Positions 18,244 through 27,350 of a stretch of DNA of 54,273 nt are shown piece after piece. The translations under genes and the position numbers were made by a program. Positions within the stretch are counted from its first letter, which is position 1. The number at the start of each line of letters is the position of its first letter. A model generated the notes under the pieces. That model was not told where the DNA came from. It was given only the letters and a program-made list of their open reading frames with translations, and searched no databases. Source of the stretch: Candidatus Acidulidesulfobacter diazotrophicus (lineage in GTDB: Bacteria; SZUA-79; Acidulodesulfobacterales; Acidulodesulfobacteraceae); assembly GCA_004195025.1 (NCBI GenBank), contig SGBB01000016.1:1-54273 (forward strand), in the 5' to 3' direction.

Positions 18244-18645
18244 ATGAAATTTGCGGAAAGAAAAAAACCTGATCCTATTATTAATGTTATTAATATGGTT
18301 GATGTATTTTTAACTTTATTAATATTTTTTATGATGACTACTACTTTTGCAAGTAATAATTCAGGTATTAAAATACATCTTCCTAAATCAGGGCTTAGAT
18401 CTTCGGCTGCTTCAAAAAAACCTATTACTATATATATTACAAAAGCAGGCAGTGTCTATTATAAAAAAAAAGAAATAACATTGAAAAAACTTTCAAAAAT
18501 TTTATCTTTTTTAAAAAAAACAGGCGCTAATCCTACAATTGTGATAAAAGCGGATAAGGCGTCAAAAATTAACAGCGTTGTTGCCGTTATGAGTTCTGCT
18601 ATTAAAAATGGACTTTATAAGATTGCAATAGCTACTAAAAAATAA
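18244..18645 (+). CDS. exbD: ExbD/TolR-family protein
   Basis: A 133-residue protein with a short cytoplasmic N-terminus, one membrane helix (about 20-38) carrying the essential proton-path Asp in NMVDVFLTLLIFFMMTT, and a periplasmic domain. It pairs with the preceding ExbB-like protein. No Shine-Dalgarno sequence is seen, and translation may be coupled to exbB. A perfect 24-bp palindrome (18683-18706, CCTATC...GATAGG) follows the stop but lacks a T-run. Confidence 0.87.
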   Translation: MKFAERKKPDPIINVINMVDVFLTLLIFFMMTTTFASNNSGIKIHLPKSGLRSSAASKKPITIYITKAGSVYYKKKEITLKKLSKILSFLKKTGANPTIVIKADKASKINSVVAVMSSAIKNGLYKIAIATKK

Positions 18646-18682
18646 TCTAAGGCGGCGTAGATTTAGAGTATAAATCAGGAAA

Positions 18683-18744
18683 CCTATCAATTAATTAATT
18701 GATAGGCAGTTCATATAGTCATTCCCGCGAAAGCAGGAATCCAG
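18683..18744. repeat. Palindrome plus dRS3-like hairpin
   Basis: A perfect 24-bp palindrome at 18683-18706 may terminate exbBD. At 18718-18744 lies GTCATTCCCGCGAAAGCAGG and its flank, one of about ten copies in the window of a hairpin with the form ATTCC(C/T)-8 nt-(A/G)GGAAT. The same pattern is known as dRS3 in Neisseria. No family A terminal repeats are seen around this copy. Confidence 0.6.
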
Positions 18745-18845
18745 CTTTAAGGAATGATATATTAATTTATTATTCCGCACGACATTGTTAAGCATTTGTA
18801 ATTTTTAATATAAATTTTAATAAAAATAAATAAGGGGATAATAAA

Positions 18846-20603
18846 TTGATAGAAAGATATTCCTTGCCGGAAATTTCCGATATTTGGTCTTTAAAAAATA
18901 AATATAACACATGGCTTAAAGTTGAACTTGCAGTATGCTCCGCCTATAATAAAATCGGCAAAATTCCTGATAAATCAACGGAAAATATTTTAAAAAACGC
19001 CAGATTTGATGTTGCGGAAATAGAAGAAACAGAAAAAATCACAAAACATGATGTTATTGCTTTTTTAACAAATGTTGCAAAATATGTCGGCGAAGATTCA
19101 CGATATATTCATCTTGGACTTACTTCCTCCGATGTCGGCGATACTTCGTTTTCTTTACTGTTCAGGCAAGCGCTTAATTTAATTTTGTCAAAAGCCGAAA
19201 GTCTTGCTGAAAGTTTGGCGCAAAAAGCTCTTAAATATAAGCACACTCCTATGATGGGCAGAACCCACGGAATACATGCGGAACCGATAACATTCGGTTT
19301 TAAACTTCTTATATTTTATGAAGAAATTAATAGGGGAATATATAGATTAAAGCAAGCCGTTGAAACTGTTTCATGCGGAAAACTTTCCGGCGCCGTCGGA
19401 ACTTTTGCGAATGTGCCCCCCGAAGTTGAAAAAATAGCCCTTGAAATTTTAGACTTAAAACCTTTATTGTCAAATCAGATAATTCAAAGGGATATTTATG
19501 CCGAATGTTTTTATGCATTGGCTTCATTGGGGGCTTCATGCGAAAAAATAGCTCTTGAAATGAGGCATTTAATGAGAACCGAAGTTTCCGAAGCCGAAGA
19601 ATCTTTTTCTGCTGGTCAAAAAGGTTCTTCGGCAATGCCGCATAAAAAAAATCCAATTGTTTCCGAAAATATTTGCGGACTTTCCAGAGTTTTAAGGTCT
19701 AATTTAATGTCGGCTCTCGAAGATATTGCGTTATGGCATGAAAGAGATATTTCACATTCTTCCGTTGAAAGAATTATAACTCCAGATTCAACTATTTTAG
19801 CATATTATATCTTACATCAGCTTATTAATTTAGTTGACAATATGGTAGTTCATGAAGATAAAATGCTTAAAAATATGCAATTAACCAAAGGAGTAATTTT
19901 TTCGCAAAAAGTTCTTCTTGCTTTGATAGATAAAGGAATGCTTAGGGAAGATGCGTATGCAATTGTTCAAAAACTTGCGCATCAGGCTATTCAAACTGAA
20001 ACAGAATTTGTTATTTTGTTAAAAAATAATGCCGATGTTTTAAAATATTTAAAAGAAGATGAAATAAAAAATTTATTTGATATTAATTATTATTATAAAA
20101 ATATAGATTGTATTTTTGAAAGGTCTTTATCGTTATTTCCTATTCCCGATTCTTATAAAGCAGTAGTTAAAGTAACATTGAAAGACGAGGTTTTAGATCC
20201 TCAAGGAAAAGCGGTTTTATCTGTTTTAAAATCATCGGGTTTTAATAATATTGAAGATGTTAGGGTAGGGAAACATATTGAATTAACTATTCATAAAGAA
20301 AAACAATGTAAAAGAAAAGAAGAAGAAAATAATGCTGCAGACAATAATGCGGCAGACAATAATGCAGCAGACAATAATGCGGCAGGCAATAATGCGGCAG
20401 GCAATAATGCAGTAGATAAGATTGAAAAGAATAATAAATATAATAGCGATAACAGAGGCAATAAGAAACATCATGGTAAAAATAGCAATAATCAAAATAT
20501 AGGCAAATTAGATAAAGAACTATTAGGCAAAGAGTTAAAAGATATTTCGGAAAAGATATTGTCTAACCCTTTAATCGAAAATTTTGAAATTGAGATTAAA
20601 TAA
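18846..20603 (+). CDS. purB: PurB-PurS fusion: adenylosuccinate lyase + FGAR amidotransferase PurS
   Basis: Residues 1-432 form a complete adenylosuccinate lyase. Visible are the GRTHGIHAEPITFG motif and the flexible signature loop SSAMPHKKNPIVSEN. PurB acts twice in purine synthesis. From about residue 436 the chain continues into PurS, the small structural subunit of FGAM synthetase: YKAVVKVTLKDEVLDPQGKA, then VRVGKHIELTI, and finally KDISEKILSNPLIENFEIEI at the end. The two PurS halves are separated by about 65 residues of low complexity, including six 15-bp repeats (20328-20417) coding NNAAD or NNAAG. The TTG start is set by AAGGGG 8 bp upstream. purQ and purL, the PurS partners, follow directly. 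No stop or frameshift separates the domains. Confidence 0.88.
   Translation: MIERYSLPEISDIWSLKNKYNTWLKVELAVCSAYNKIGKIPDKSTENILKNARFDVAEIEETEKITKHDVIAFLTNVAKYVGEDSRYIHLGLTSSDVGDTSFSLLFRQALNLILSKAESLAESLAQKALKYKHTPMMGRTHGIHAEPITFGFKLLIFYEEINRGIYRLKQAVETVSCGKLSGAVGTFANVPPEVEKIALEILDLKPLLSNQIIQRDIYAECFYALASLGASCEKIALEMRHLMRTEVSEAEESFSAGQKGSSAMPHKKNPIVSENICGLSRVLRSNLMSALEDIALWHERDISHSSVERIITPDSTILAYYILHQLINLVDNMVVHEDKMLKNMQLTKGVIFSQKVLLALIDKGMLREDAYAIVQKLAHQAIQTETEFVILLKNNADVLKYLKEDEIKNLFDINYYYKNIDCIFERSLSLFPIPDSYKAVVKVTLKDEVLDPQGKAVLSVLKSSGFNNIEDVRVGKHIELTIHKEKQCKRKEEENNAADNNAADNNAADNNAAGNNAAGNNAVDKIEKNNKYNSDNRGNKKHHGKNSNNQNIGKLDKELLGKELKDISEKILSNPLIENFEIEIK
20328..20417 (+). repeat. 15-bp minisatellite inside purS domain
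   Basis: Six tandem 15-bp units, AATAATGC(A/G/T)GCAGAC and close variants, encode residues 495-524 of the PurB-PurS protein (NNAAD x3, NNAAG x2, NNAVD). The unit length keeps frame. Copies differ by silent changes and a D-to-G change. Confidence 0.95.
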
Positions 20604-20618
20604 TAATATTAATGTAAA

Positions 20619-20728
20619 GAGTGAGGTTGTATCGTTTCACCCGTTGGGTGTCATTCCTGCGAAAGCAGGAATCCAGAAGCCCTAAAGCACCGCGGTATTT
20701 TTAGCAATTTCTGTCGGCAATTTTGGGT
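20619..20728. mobile_element. MITE-like element, family A, truncated copy
   Basis: A dRS3-like hairpin (TCATTCCTGCGAAAGCAGGA at about 20650-20669) is followed by AATTTCTGTCGGCAATTTTGG, the family A right end. No left terminal repeat is evident. It lies between purBS and purQ and could interfere with or terminate read-through within the purine cluster. Confidence 0.55.
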
Positions 20729-20798
20729 TAAAGCAATGGTATATTCAAAAAATCATACAATAATATAAACATAATAATTTACAATAAATAAAATTTTA

Positions 20799-21524
20799 AT
20801 GGAAAATAAAAAAATCAACGCAGGTGTTACTGTTTTCCCGGGTTCTAATTGTGATATTGACGTTTATTATGCGCTAAAAGATGTTTTTAATCTTAATGTG
20901 ACTTTTTTATGGCATAAAGATGAATTCCATAATTTTAAAAAGTATGATTTCATTGTTATACCTGGAGGTTTTTCGTACGGAGATTATTTAAGGGCGGGAG
21001 CTTTGGCGGCAAGAAGCAGAGTAATGGAGTCAATAAAAGACTATGCAGCCGACGGAGGTATTATTATTGGTATTTGCAACGGCTTTCAGATACTTTTAGA
21101 ATCAGGGTTACTTAAAGGAGCAATGCTAACTAATAAATCATTAAAATTTGAATGCAAAGATGTATATATAAAGAATACAGGCAATAATAATCAAAATAAT
21201 CCTTTTACGTGCCTTATAAATAAAGATGCGATATTAAAGCTTCCTATCGCTCATCACGACGGAAATTATTTTGCCGAAAAAAAAGAAGTAGATTATTTAT
21301 TTTCGGCAAATCAAATTGCTTTTCAATATTGCGATGCGGCAGGCATTATATCGGATGAATCCAATCCTAACGGTTCTATTAAAAATATCGGAGGATTATT
21401 TGGAGAAAAATTCAATATATTAGGTCTTATGCCTCATCCTGAAAGAGCTTCCGAAAAAATATTGGGAAGCGATGACGGGGCAAAAATATTTAATTCTATT
21501 ATTTATTACGTAAAAAACAAATAA
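20799..21524 (+). CDS. purQ: FGAM synthetase glutaminase subunit PurQ
   Basis: A class I glutamine amidotransferase of 241 residues that feeds ammonia to PurL. The catalytic triad is visible: the Cys in GICNGFQILLE, and His and Glu in LMPHPERASE. FPGSNCDID at the N-terminus and IPGGFSYGDYLRAGA are family motifs. A short Asn-rich loop (NTGNNNQNN) is present. No Shine-Dalgarno sequence is seen. It belongs to the small-PurL, PurQ, PurS three-subunit enzyme type, consistent with the PurS domain upstream and purL downstream. Confidence 0.95.
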   Translation: MENKKINAGVTVFPGSNCDIDVYYALKDVFNLNVTFLWHKDEFHNFKKYDFIVIPGGFSYGDYLRAGALAARSRVMESIKDYAADGGIIIGICNGFQILLESGLLKGAMLTNKSLKFECKDVYIKNTGNNNQNNPFTCLINKDAILKLPIAHHDGNYFAEKKEVDYLFSANQIAFQYCDAAGIISDESNPNGSIKNIGGLFGEKFNILGLMPHPERASEKILGSDDGAKIFNSIIYYVKNK

Positions 21525-21525
21525 A

Positions 21526-21590
21526 AATAACTATAGTAAATAATAAAAATAACTATAGTAAATAATAAAAATAACTATGGCAAATAATAA
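21526..21590 (+). repeat. 22-bp tandem repeat overlapping the purL start
   Basis: Three direct copies of a 22-bp unit (AAAAATAACTATAGTAAATA and the next bases) run from the end of purQ into purL. In the third copy ATAGTAAAT has become ATGGCAAAT, which is the purL start codon and next codons. There is no separate ribosome-binding site. Confidence 0.8.
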
Positions 21591-23997
21591 ATATGACAGC
21601 GGCAATATCAATATTAGCGGCGATGATAATATTATAGACGAAAATTATGCTCAATTCGGTTTATCTTTGGAAGAATATAAAAAAATAGCGGATATTTTAC
21701 AAAGAAAGCCCGATGATTTTGAGATAGGTATATTTTCGGCTATGTGGTCAGAACATTGCAGTTATAAAAGTTCAAAAGTACATTTAAAAAAATTGCCTTC
21801 AACAGGCGATAATGTAATTATAGGTCCGGGAGAAAATGCCGGAGTCATAAAATTTGACGATGATTATGTTCTTGTGTTTAAAATGGAAAGCCATAATCAC
21901 CCGTCTTTCATAGAACCTTTTGAAGGGGCTGCTACAGGAGTCGGCGGTATTATGCGCGATATTTTTACAATGGGAGCAAGACCTATCGCAAATCTTAATT
22001 CGCTAAGATTTGGAAATTTTAATCATCCTAAAACACCTTACTATTTGGCTGAAGTCGTAAAAGGTATAGGTTTTTACGGAAATTGTATGGGGGTTCCTAC
22101 CGTAGGCGGCGAAGTTGTTTTTGATTCCTGTTATGACGATAATATACTTGTCAATGCTTTTACAATAGGAATAGCCAGAAAAGACGGCATATTTCTTTCG
22201 TCCGCATGCGAAGAAGGTAATCTTGTCGTATATGTAGGTTCGGCCACTGGAATGGATGGAATTAACGGAGCTACTATGGCTTCAGGCGAATTTGACGCAA
22301 AAAAAGACAAAAAAAGAAGCACCGTTCAGGTTGGCGACCCTTTTACGGAAAAATTACTTCTTGAAGCATGTCTTGAAGCAATGGATAAAAAGCTTATTGT
22401 TTCAATTCAAGATATGGGAGCGGCAGGATTAACCAGTTCTTCCTTTGAAATGTCCGAAAATAGCGGCAAAGGTATGATTTTTGATTTGGATAAAATTCCT
22501 TTAAGAGCTTCAGAAATGACGCCTATTGATATTATGCTTTCAGAATCTCAGGAAAGAATGCTTCTGGCATGCAAAAAAGAAAATTATAAAGAACTTGAAG
22601 AAATATTTGCAAAATGGGATTTAAACTGCGTTGTCATAGGCGAGGTCATCAAAGAAAAAGTAATAAAATTCAATTATAAATCTAAACCGTATCATACTTT
22701 ATCTGTTGAAGCCGTTGTAAACGGTCCTTCTTACGATAGACCTTCAGCGATCCCGTCTTATATAAAAAATATAAAACAATTTTCTCCCGATGACTACAGA
22801 ATGCCGAAAAATTTTAATTCTATCGCTGAAAGAATAATATCGCATCCTAATATTGCTTCTAAGCATTTTATTTATCGCCAATATGATTATCAGATAGGAA
22901 CTAATACAATAACTGGACCGGGTTCATCATGCGCCGTATTAAGATATAAACAGTTTGCCGATTTAACCGGTAATGAAAAAAAAGATGATGCATCAGGCAG
23001 TATTAAAAATACCAATAACAGTATAAATAATAATAGCAATACCAATAATAATATTAATATTAGCAATAATAATAACAATAGCATTGCCAATAATTGCAAT
23101 AGTATTAGCTATAGCAATAAAGGAATACTGCTAAATTCTAGCTGCAATTCAAAATATTGCTATCTAAATCCTTATAAAGGCGCGATGCTTGCAGTCATAG
23201 AATGTGCCCGCAATATTTCGGCAAGCGGAGGAACGCCGGCTGCTATAACAGACTGCCTTAATTTTGCCAGCCCGGAAGACCCGGAAATTATGTGGCAATT
23301 TCAAGAATCTATAAGAGGTATTACCGATGCCGCAATAAAATTCAATACGCCTGCAGTCAGCGGTAATGTGAGTTTATATAATGAAACGGCGGGAGCCGGA
23401 AAAATTTATCCTACCCCTGTAATAGCTATGGTAGGCTATATAGACGATGTCAATAAAGCAATTACTTCGTATTTTAAAGACATAGGAGACGATATTTATT
23501 TGCTTGGGCGACTTTCAGGCAATTTAGGCGGAAGTTTATTTATGGAGCTCGTCCATAATGATTTTATCCAGGAACCGTTGGCTATTGATATTGATTATGA
23601 ATTAAAGCTTCAGAGTTGTTTAAGGGGTTTAATCAGCGAAAGATTAATAAAAAGCGCGTCGGATATTAGCGAAGGCGGTCTTTTTACAGCTTTGGCGGAA
23701 TCGGCAATTTCATCAAAATCAAATAAAAATTTAGGAGTAATTGCAGAAATTCATAAAACTTCATTAAGAAACGATATGCTTTTGTTTTCGGAATTTGAAC
23801 AGGCTTTTGTTATAAGCGCAGACCCTTCTGATAAAAACAAAATTTACGAATTGGCAAAAAATGCGGATATTGAAATTGAAAAAATAGGCAAAACCGCAAT
23901 AGATATTATAAAATTTAATAATACAATAGAGCTAAAAAGTGATATAATAAAAGATAAATATTATGGCTCTATAGAAAAATTATTTACATGCAATTAA
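21577..23997 (+). CDS. purL: FGAM synthetase PurL, with Asn-rich insertion
   Basis: PurL converts FGAR, ATP and ammonia to FGAM in purine synthesis. The 806-residue protein has FSAMWSEHCSYKSSK, the MESHNHPSFIEPFEGAATG motif, GAAGLTSSSFEMS and the second half beginning KGAMLAVIECARNISASGG. The usual short PurL is about 730-750 residues. The excess is mostly an Asn/Ser-rich insertion at about 468-514 just before the conserved KGILLNSSCNSKYCYLNP. An Asn/Asp-rich extension also precedes the first domain (about 1-22). The insertion is in frame and the catalytic motifs are intact. Confidence 0.95.
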   Translation: MANNKYDSGNINISGDDNIIDENYAQFGLSLEEYKKIADILQRKPDDFEIGIFSAMWSEHCSYKSSKVHLKKLPSTGDNVIIGPGENAGVIKFDDDYVLVFKMESHNHPSFIEPFEGAATGVGGIMRDIFTMGARPIANLNSLRFGNFNHPKTPYYLAEVVKGIGFYGNCMGVPTVGGEVVFDSCYDDNILVNAFTIGIARKDGIFLSSACEEGNLVVYVGSATGMDGINGATMASGEFDAKKDKKRSTVQVGDPFTEKLLLEACLEAMDKKLIVSIQDMGAAGLTSSSFEMSENSGKGMIFDLDKIPLRASEMTPIDIMLSESQERMLLACKKENYKELEEIFAKWDLNCVVIGEVIKEKVIKFNYKSKPYHTLSVEAVVNGPSYDRPSAIPSYIKNIKQFSPDDYRMPKNFNSIAERIISHPNIASKHFIYRQYDYQIGTNTITGPGSSCAVLRYKQFADLTGNEKKDDASGSIKNTNNSINNNSNTNNNINISNNNNNSIANNCNSISYSNKGILLNSSCNSKYCYLNPYKGAMLAVIECARNISASGGTPAAITDCLNFASPEDPEIMWQFQESIRGITDAAIKFNTPAVSGNVSLYNETAGAGKIYPTPVIAMVGYIDDVNKAITSYFKDIGDDIYLLGRLSGNLGGSLFMELVHNDFIQEPLAIDIDYELKLQSCLRGLISERLIKSASDISEGGLFTALAESAISSKSNKNLGVIAEIHKTSLRNDMLLFSEFEQAFVISADPSDKNKIYELAKNADIEIEKIGKTAIDIIKFNNTIELKSDIIKDKYYGSIEKLFTCN

Positions 23998-24135
23998 AAA
24001 GTAAAAATATTTTTTAATTTACTCAGGGGCAGTTTACTATTTATATTACTATTTATATAATTTATTATATAATTTAATTTATAATAATAAAATTTATTAT
24101 AGCATTCTAACTTAAATATTAATAAAATTAAAAAA

Positions 24136-25542
24136 ATGGAAGAAATTAGCGAAGAGTGTGGAGTATTTGGTATTTATAACCATGAAGAATCCACAAATAT
24201 AACATATTTAGGTTTATATGCGTTGCAGCATAGAGGACAGGAATCATGCGGAATTACATCATCGGATAACCGCAATATATATTTCCATAAAAATTTGGGT
24301 TTAGTTAACGATGTATTTAACGAAACCACTCTTGGCAGAATAAAAGGCAAACATGCCATAGGACACGTCAGATATTCTACTTCAGGAGAAACCTTAATTA
24401 AAAATGCACAGCCGCTTATCGCAGATTATTATTACGGTTCTATTTCCGTTGCACATAACGGAAATTTAACCAATGCAAATATTCTTAAGAAAGAATTGGA
24501 AGAGAGAGGTTCTATATTTTCTTCAAGTTCCGATACGGAAGTCATTATTCATTTAATCGCTTCATCAAAAGAAAGATTTTTAGTTGACAGAGTTATTAGC
24601 TCATTAGAAAAAATTAAAGGCGCTTATTCATTTTTATTTTTATCGGAAAATGAAATGATAGCCGCAAGAGATCCTTTTGGTTTTCGTCCTTTAGTTATAG
24701 GAGAACTTGAAGGTTCCGTTGTTTTTGCTTCCGAAACATGCAGTTTAGATTTAATAAACGCAAAATATATACGAGACGTCAAGCCCGGCGAAATTATTCT
24801 TGTAAATAGCGAAGGAATGAAAAGCTTTTTCCCGTTTGAAAGAAAAAAAAATTCATATTGTGTTTTTGAATTAATTTATTTTTCAAGACCGGATAGCATA
24901 TATAACGGTCAATCAATTTATAAAATACGCAGCGCGATGGGAAGGCAACTGGCAAAAGAAGCGTTTATCGATGCCGATATTGTTATAGCCGTTCCTGATT
25001 CAGGAGTTCCCGCCGCATTGGGCTATTCAAAAGAATCAGGGATTCCGTTTGAAATGGGTTTTACGAGAAACCATTATGTCGGCAGAACTTTCATAGAACC
25101 TAAAAGAGCGATAAGAAATTTTGGAGTAAAAATTAAACTTAACCCCGTTTTAGATGTGATAGAAGGGAAAAAAGTCGTAGTGGTTGACGATTCCGTGGTG
25201 AGAGGAACAACTTCCAAAAAAATAGTAGATATGCTGAAAGCCGCCGGAGCTAAAGAAATACATCTCCGTTTAAGTTCTCCTATGGTTTCTTCCCCGTGCT
25301 ATTATGGTATAGATACACCTGTAAAAGAAGAACTTATGGCGTCAAAATATTCCGAAGAAGAAATAAATGAAAAATTAGGAGCTACAACTACAAAATTTTT
25401 GACTTTAGAAGGCTTAAGAAAAGTTGTCGGGAATGAAGTTAATTTTTGCGAAGCATGTTTTTCAGGAGCTTACCCTGAAGAGATTGAAAATGAAAATGAT
25501 TATTACGGTCAATTAAAATTATTCAGCAAGGAAATTATTTAA
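24136..25542 (+). CDS. purF: Amidophosphoribosyltransferase
   Basis: PurF makes phosphoribosylamine from PRPP and glutamine, the first committed purine step. A short propeptide (MEEISEE) precedes the catalytic Cys8 of CGVFGIYN. The phosphoribosyltransferase signature VVVVDDSVVRGTTSKKIV is present. Cysteines of the B. subtilis-type 4Fe-4S cluster are seen: C242 (SYCVFE), SSPCYYG, and CEAC near the C-terminus. An oxygen-sensitive, self-processed enzyme is expected. It is the last purine gene of the cluster; no Shine-Dalgarno sequence is visible. Confidence 0.95.
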   Translation: MEEISEECGVFGIYNHEESTNITYLGLYALQHRGQESCGITSSDNRNIYFHKNLGLVNDVFNETTLGRIKGKHAIGHVRYSTSGETLIKNAQPLIADYYYGSISVAHNGNLTNANILKKELEERGSIFSSSSDTEVIIHLIASSKERFLVDRVISSLEKIKGAYSFLFLSENEMIAARDPFGFRPLVIGELEGSVVFASETCSLDLINAKYIRDVKPGEIILVNSEGMKSFFPFERKKNSYCVFELIYFSRPDSIYNGQSIYKIRSAMGRQLAKEAFIDADIVIAVPDSGVPAALGYSKESGIPFEMGFTRNHYVGRTFIEPKRAIRNFGVKIKLNPVLDVIEGKKVVVVDDSVVRGTTSKKIVDMLKAAGAKEIHLRLSSPMVSSPCYYGIDTPVKEELMASKYSEEEINEKLGATTTKFLTLEGLRKVVGNEVNFCEACFSGAYPEEIENENDYYGQLKLFSKEII

Positions 25543-25606
25543 ATTTAACTTCTTTTTAAAAAGGATATATTATTCATATATTATGACCTCCATTATATCT
25601 ATACAT

Positions 25607-25660
25607 GACATGATTAAAACTCTATACATGATTAAAACTGTACATGATTAAAACTATCTA
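25607..25660. repeat. Three imperfect ACATGATTAAAACT repeats
   Basis: Three copies of ACATGATTAAAACT, spaced by 1-4 bases, lie in the 213-bp gap upstream of pyrE. They sit where a promoter or leader for pyrE would be. No ORF is present. Confidence 0.7.
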
Positions 25661-25755
25661 TTCAGGATAAATAATTATAATATATTTAAGGTGTTTTTTT
25701 TGTTTTTAACACAAGCTTAACGTAAATATAACTAATAAATATTTAAATAAATATA

Positions 25756-26373
25756 ATGAACAACAATAATTTAAGTAATTTAAGTAATTTAAGTAATTTA
25801 TTGAATGCAAGAATTTACGAAATAAGATTGACGGTTTTAAACGCAATAAAAACATTATGCTATGAAAAAAAAGAATTTACTTTAGTATCCGGACGAAAGA
25901 GCGATTTTTATATTGATTTGAGAAGAATTTCTTTTGACGGAGATTATCTTTATTATATCGGCAGAATGCTTTACGAAGAGCTTATGGTTTTTAAAAGAAA
26001 ATCGGCGTTTGATGTAATCGCAGGCGTACCTGTAGGAGGAATGCCTTTAATCTCTTCTATTCTGATAAACAGCTTTTTGGACGGAAATACTTTAAAATCG
26101 GTTGTTATAAGAAAAGAAAAGAAAGGCTACGGAAAAGGTAATATGATTGAGCCCGTGCAATTTTTACATAAAGGTGCTAAAATAATGATAGTAGAAGATG
26201 TAGTTACAACGGGCGGTTCTATTTTAAAAGCCGTTGAAAGTGCAAGAAATGAAGGTTATATTGTAAAAAACACCATTTGTATTGTAGATAGAGAAGAAGG
26301 CGGAAAAGAAAATTTAAAAGAAAATGGCATTGATTTAATTTCATTATTTACAAAGGCGGATGTATTAGCTTAA
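25756..26373 (+). CDS. pyrE: Orotate phosphoribosyltransferase
   Basis: PyrE attaches orotate to PRPP to form OMP in pyrimidine synthesis. The PRPP-binding motif IMIVEDVVTTGGSILKAVE and the catalytic loop RKEKKGYGKG are visible. Length is 205 residues. The N-terminus carries (NLS)n, encoded by a 9-bp array AATTTAAGT at 25768-25800; the family core begins about residue 18, so this is an added tail. No Shine-Dalgarno sequence is seen, and the ATG at 25756 is followed directly by the repeat. Confidence 0.93.
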   Translation: MNNNNLSNLSNLSNLLNARIYEIRLTVLNAIKTLCYEKKEFTLVSGRKSDFYIDLRRISFDGDYLYYIGRMLYEELMVFKRKSAFDVIAGVPVGGMPLISSILINSFLDGNTLKSVVIRKEKKGYGKGNMIEPVQFLHKGAKIMIVEDVVTTGGSILKAVESARNEGYIVKNTICIVDREEGGKENLKENGIDLISLFTKADVLA

Positions 26374-26530
26374 AATAATTTATATTTATTTATGAGTTTT
26401 TCTATTTTATTTATTATTTTTATATATTAACAATATAAGTAATATATTGTACAAATTAATAAAGTAAAAATATACAATTTAAATATATTTAATTAATAAT
26501 AAATCACTAAAATAGCAGGCAATAAATAAT

Positions 26531-26556
26531 GAGCAAAAATATCTGCTCTCTTTTTT
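26531..26556 (+). terminator. Rho-independent terminator downstream of pyrE
   Basis: GAGCA and TGCTC form a short stem around AAAATATC at 26531-26548, followed by TCTTTTTT. It lies 158 bp after pyrE, in an otherwise empty AT-rich spacer. Confidence 0.6.
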
Positions 26557-26633
26557 AGATTGTTAATTAACTTTAACGACAAGACATCAGCTAATTAATT
26601 TAATGATAAATATTAAAATAAATATTAAATAAA

Positions 26634-27338
26634 ATGATGAAAAAAAGATTTTATATAACGCTGCTATTTTTGTTTATTGTTTCTTTTGTAAGTTTTAGCT
26701 TATCCGGCTGTTCTCTTCTTTTAAAAAAAAATAGAAAACCTGTTGTTTATAAAAATAATGTCTTATCTAAGAATAATATTTATAAACCGGTTTTAAACTA
26801 TAAATCAGCCCTAAATTATGTCACTAAAAAAATAAATGTATATAATTACAATAAACTCAGTACGGTTATGTTTTTAAGAGCTACTTATTTTAACAACGCC
26901 TTTATTTATGCTTATACAAAAAAATATTCTAAATATTATTTGCTTAATAATAAGACATTTAAGATAAAACTTAATAAATTATATAGAACATCTAATAAAT
27001 ATGTTAAATTTTTTATCTCTGTTTATACTCCAAACATAAAATATAATAATTTTGATTCAAACCGTTCTATATGGATGATATATTTATCTAATAATAAAAA
27101 GGAAAATGTTTTACCGTTAAAAATAAAGCCTGCAGAACAGAAAAGGGCATTTTTAAAAGCTTTTTTCCCTTATATTACAAAATGGTCAAAACAATATATT
27201 ATAGAATTTCCGAGATATTACGACAAAAAGAAAAAAGAATTGATGATTACAAGAAAAACCAAATGGTTAAAGTTGACTATCACCGGAGTAAAAGGACGAG
27301 CTATTTTAAAATGGAATTTGACCCCGATTAAAAATTAA
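26634..27338 (+). CDS. Predicted lipoprotein, unknown function
   Basis: A 234-residue protein with a lipoprotein signal: MMKKRFYITLLFLFIVSF..., then the lipobox LSGC at about residue 26. The mature part is very rich in Lys, Asn and Tyr (pI high) and has no motif I recognise. Its stop is 12 bp before nadB, so it may be co-transcribed with it, though the functions are not obviously related. No Shine-Dalgarno sequence is visible. Confidence 0.65.
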   Translation: MMKKRFYITLLFLFIVSFVSFSLSGCSLLLKKNRKPVVYKNNVLSKNNIYKPVLNYKSALNYVTKKINVYNYNKLSTVMFLRATYFNNAFIYAYTKKYSKYYLLNNKTFKIKLNKLYRTSNKYVKFFISVYTPNIKYNNFDSNRSIWMIYLSNNKKENVLPLKIKPAEQKRAFLKAFFPYITKWSKQYIIEFPRYYDKKKKELMITRKTKWLKLTITGVKGRAILKWNLTPIKN

Positions 27339-27350
27339 GGCAGCAGCAGA

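Noticed and set aside
20283-20495. Cys/Ile-rich ORF antisense to purBS
   Set aside because: It mirrors the 15-bp NNAAD repeats and has no independent support.
22890-23099. Leu-rich membrane ORF antisense to purL
   Set aside because: It is the reverse reading of the Asn-rich (AAT/AAC) insertion, which gives Leu/Ile runs by chance.
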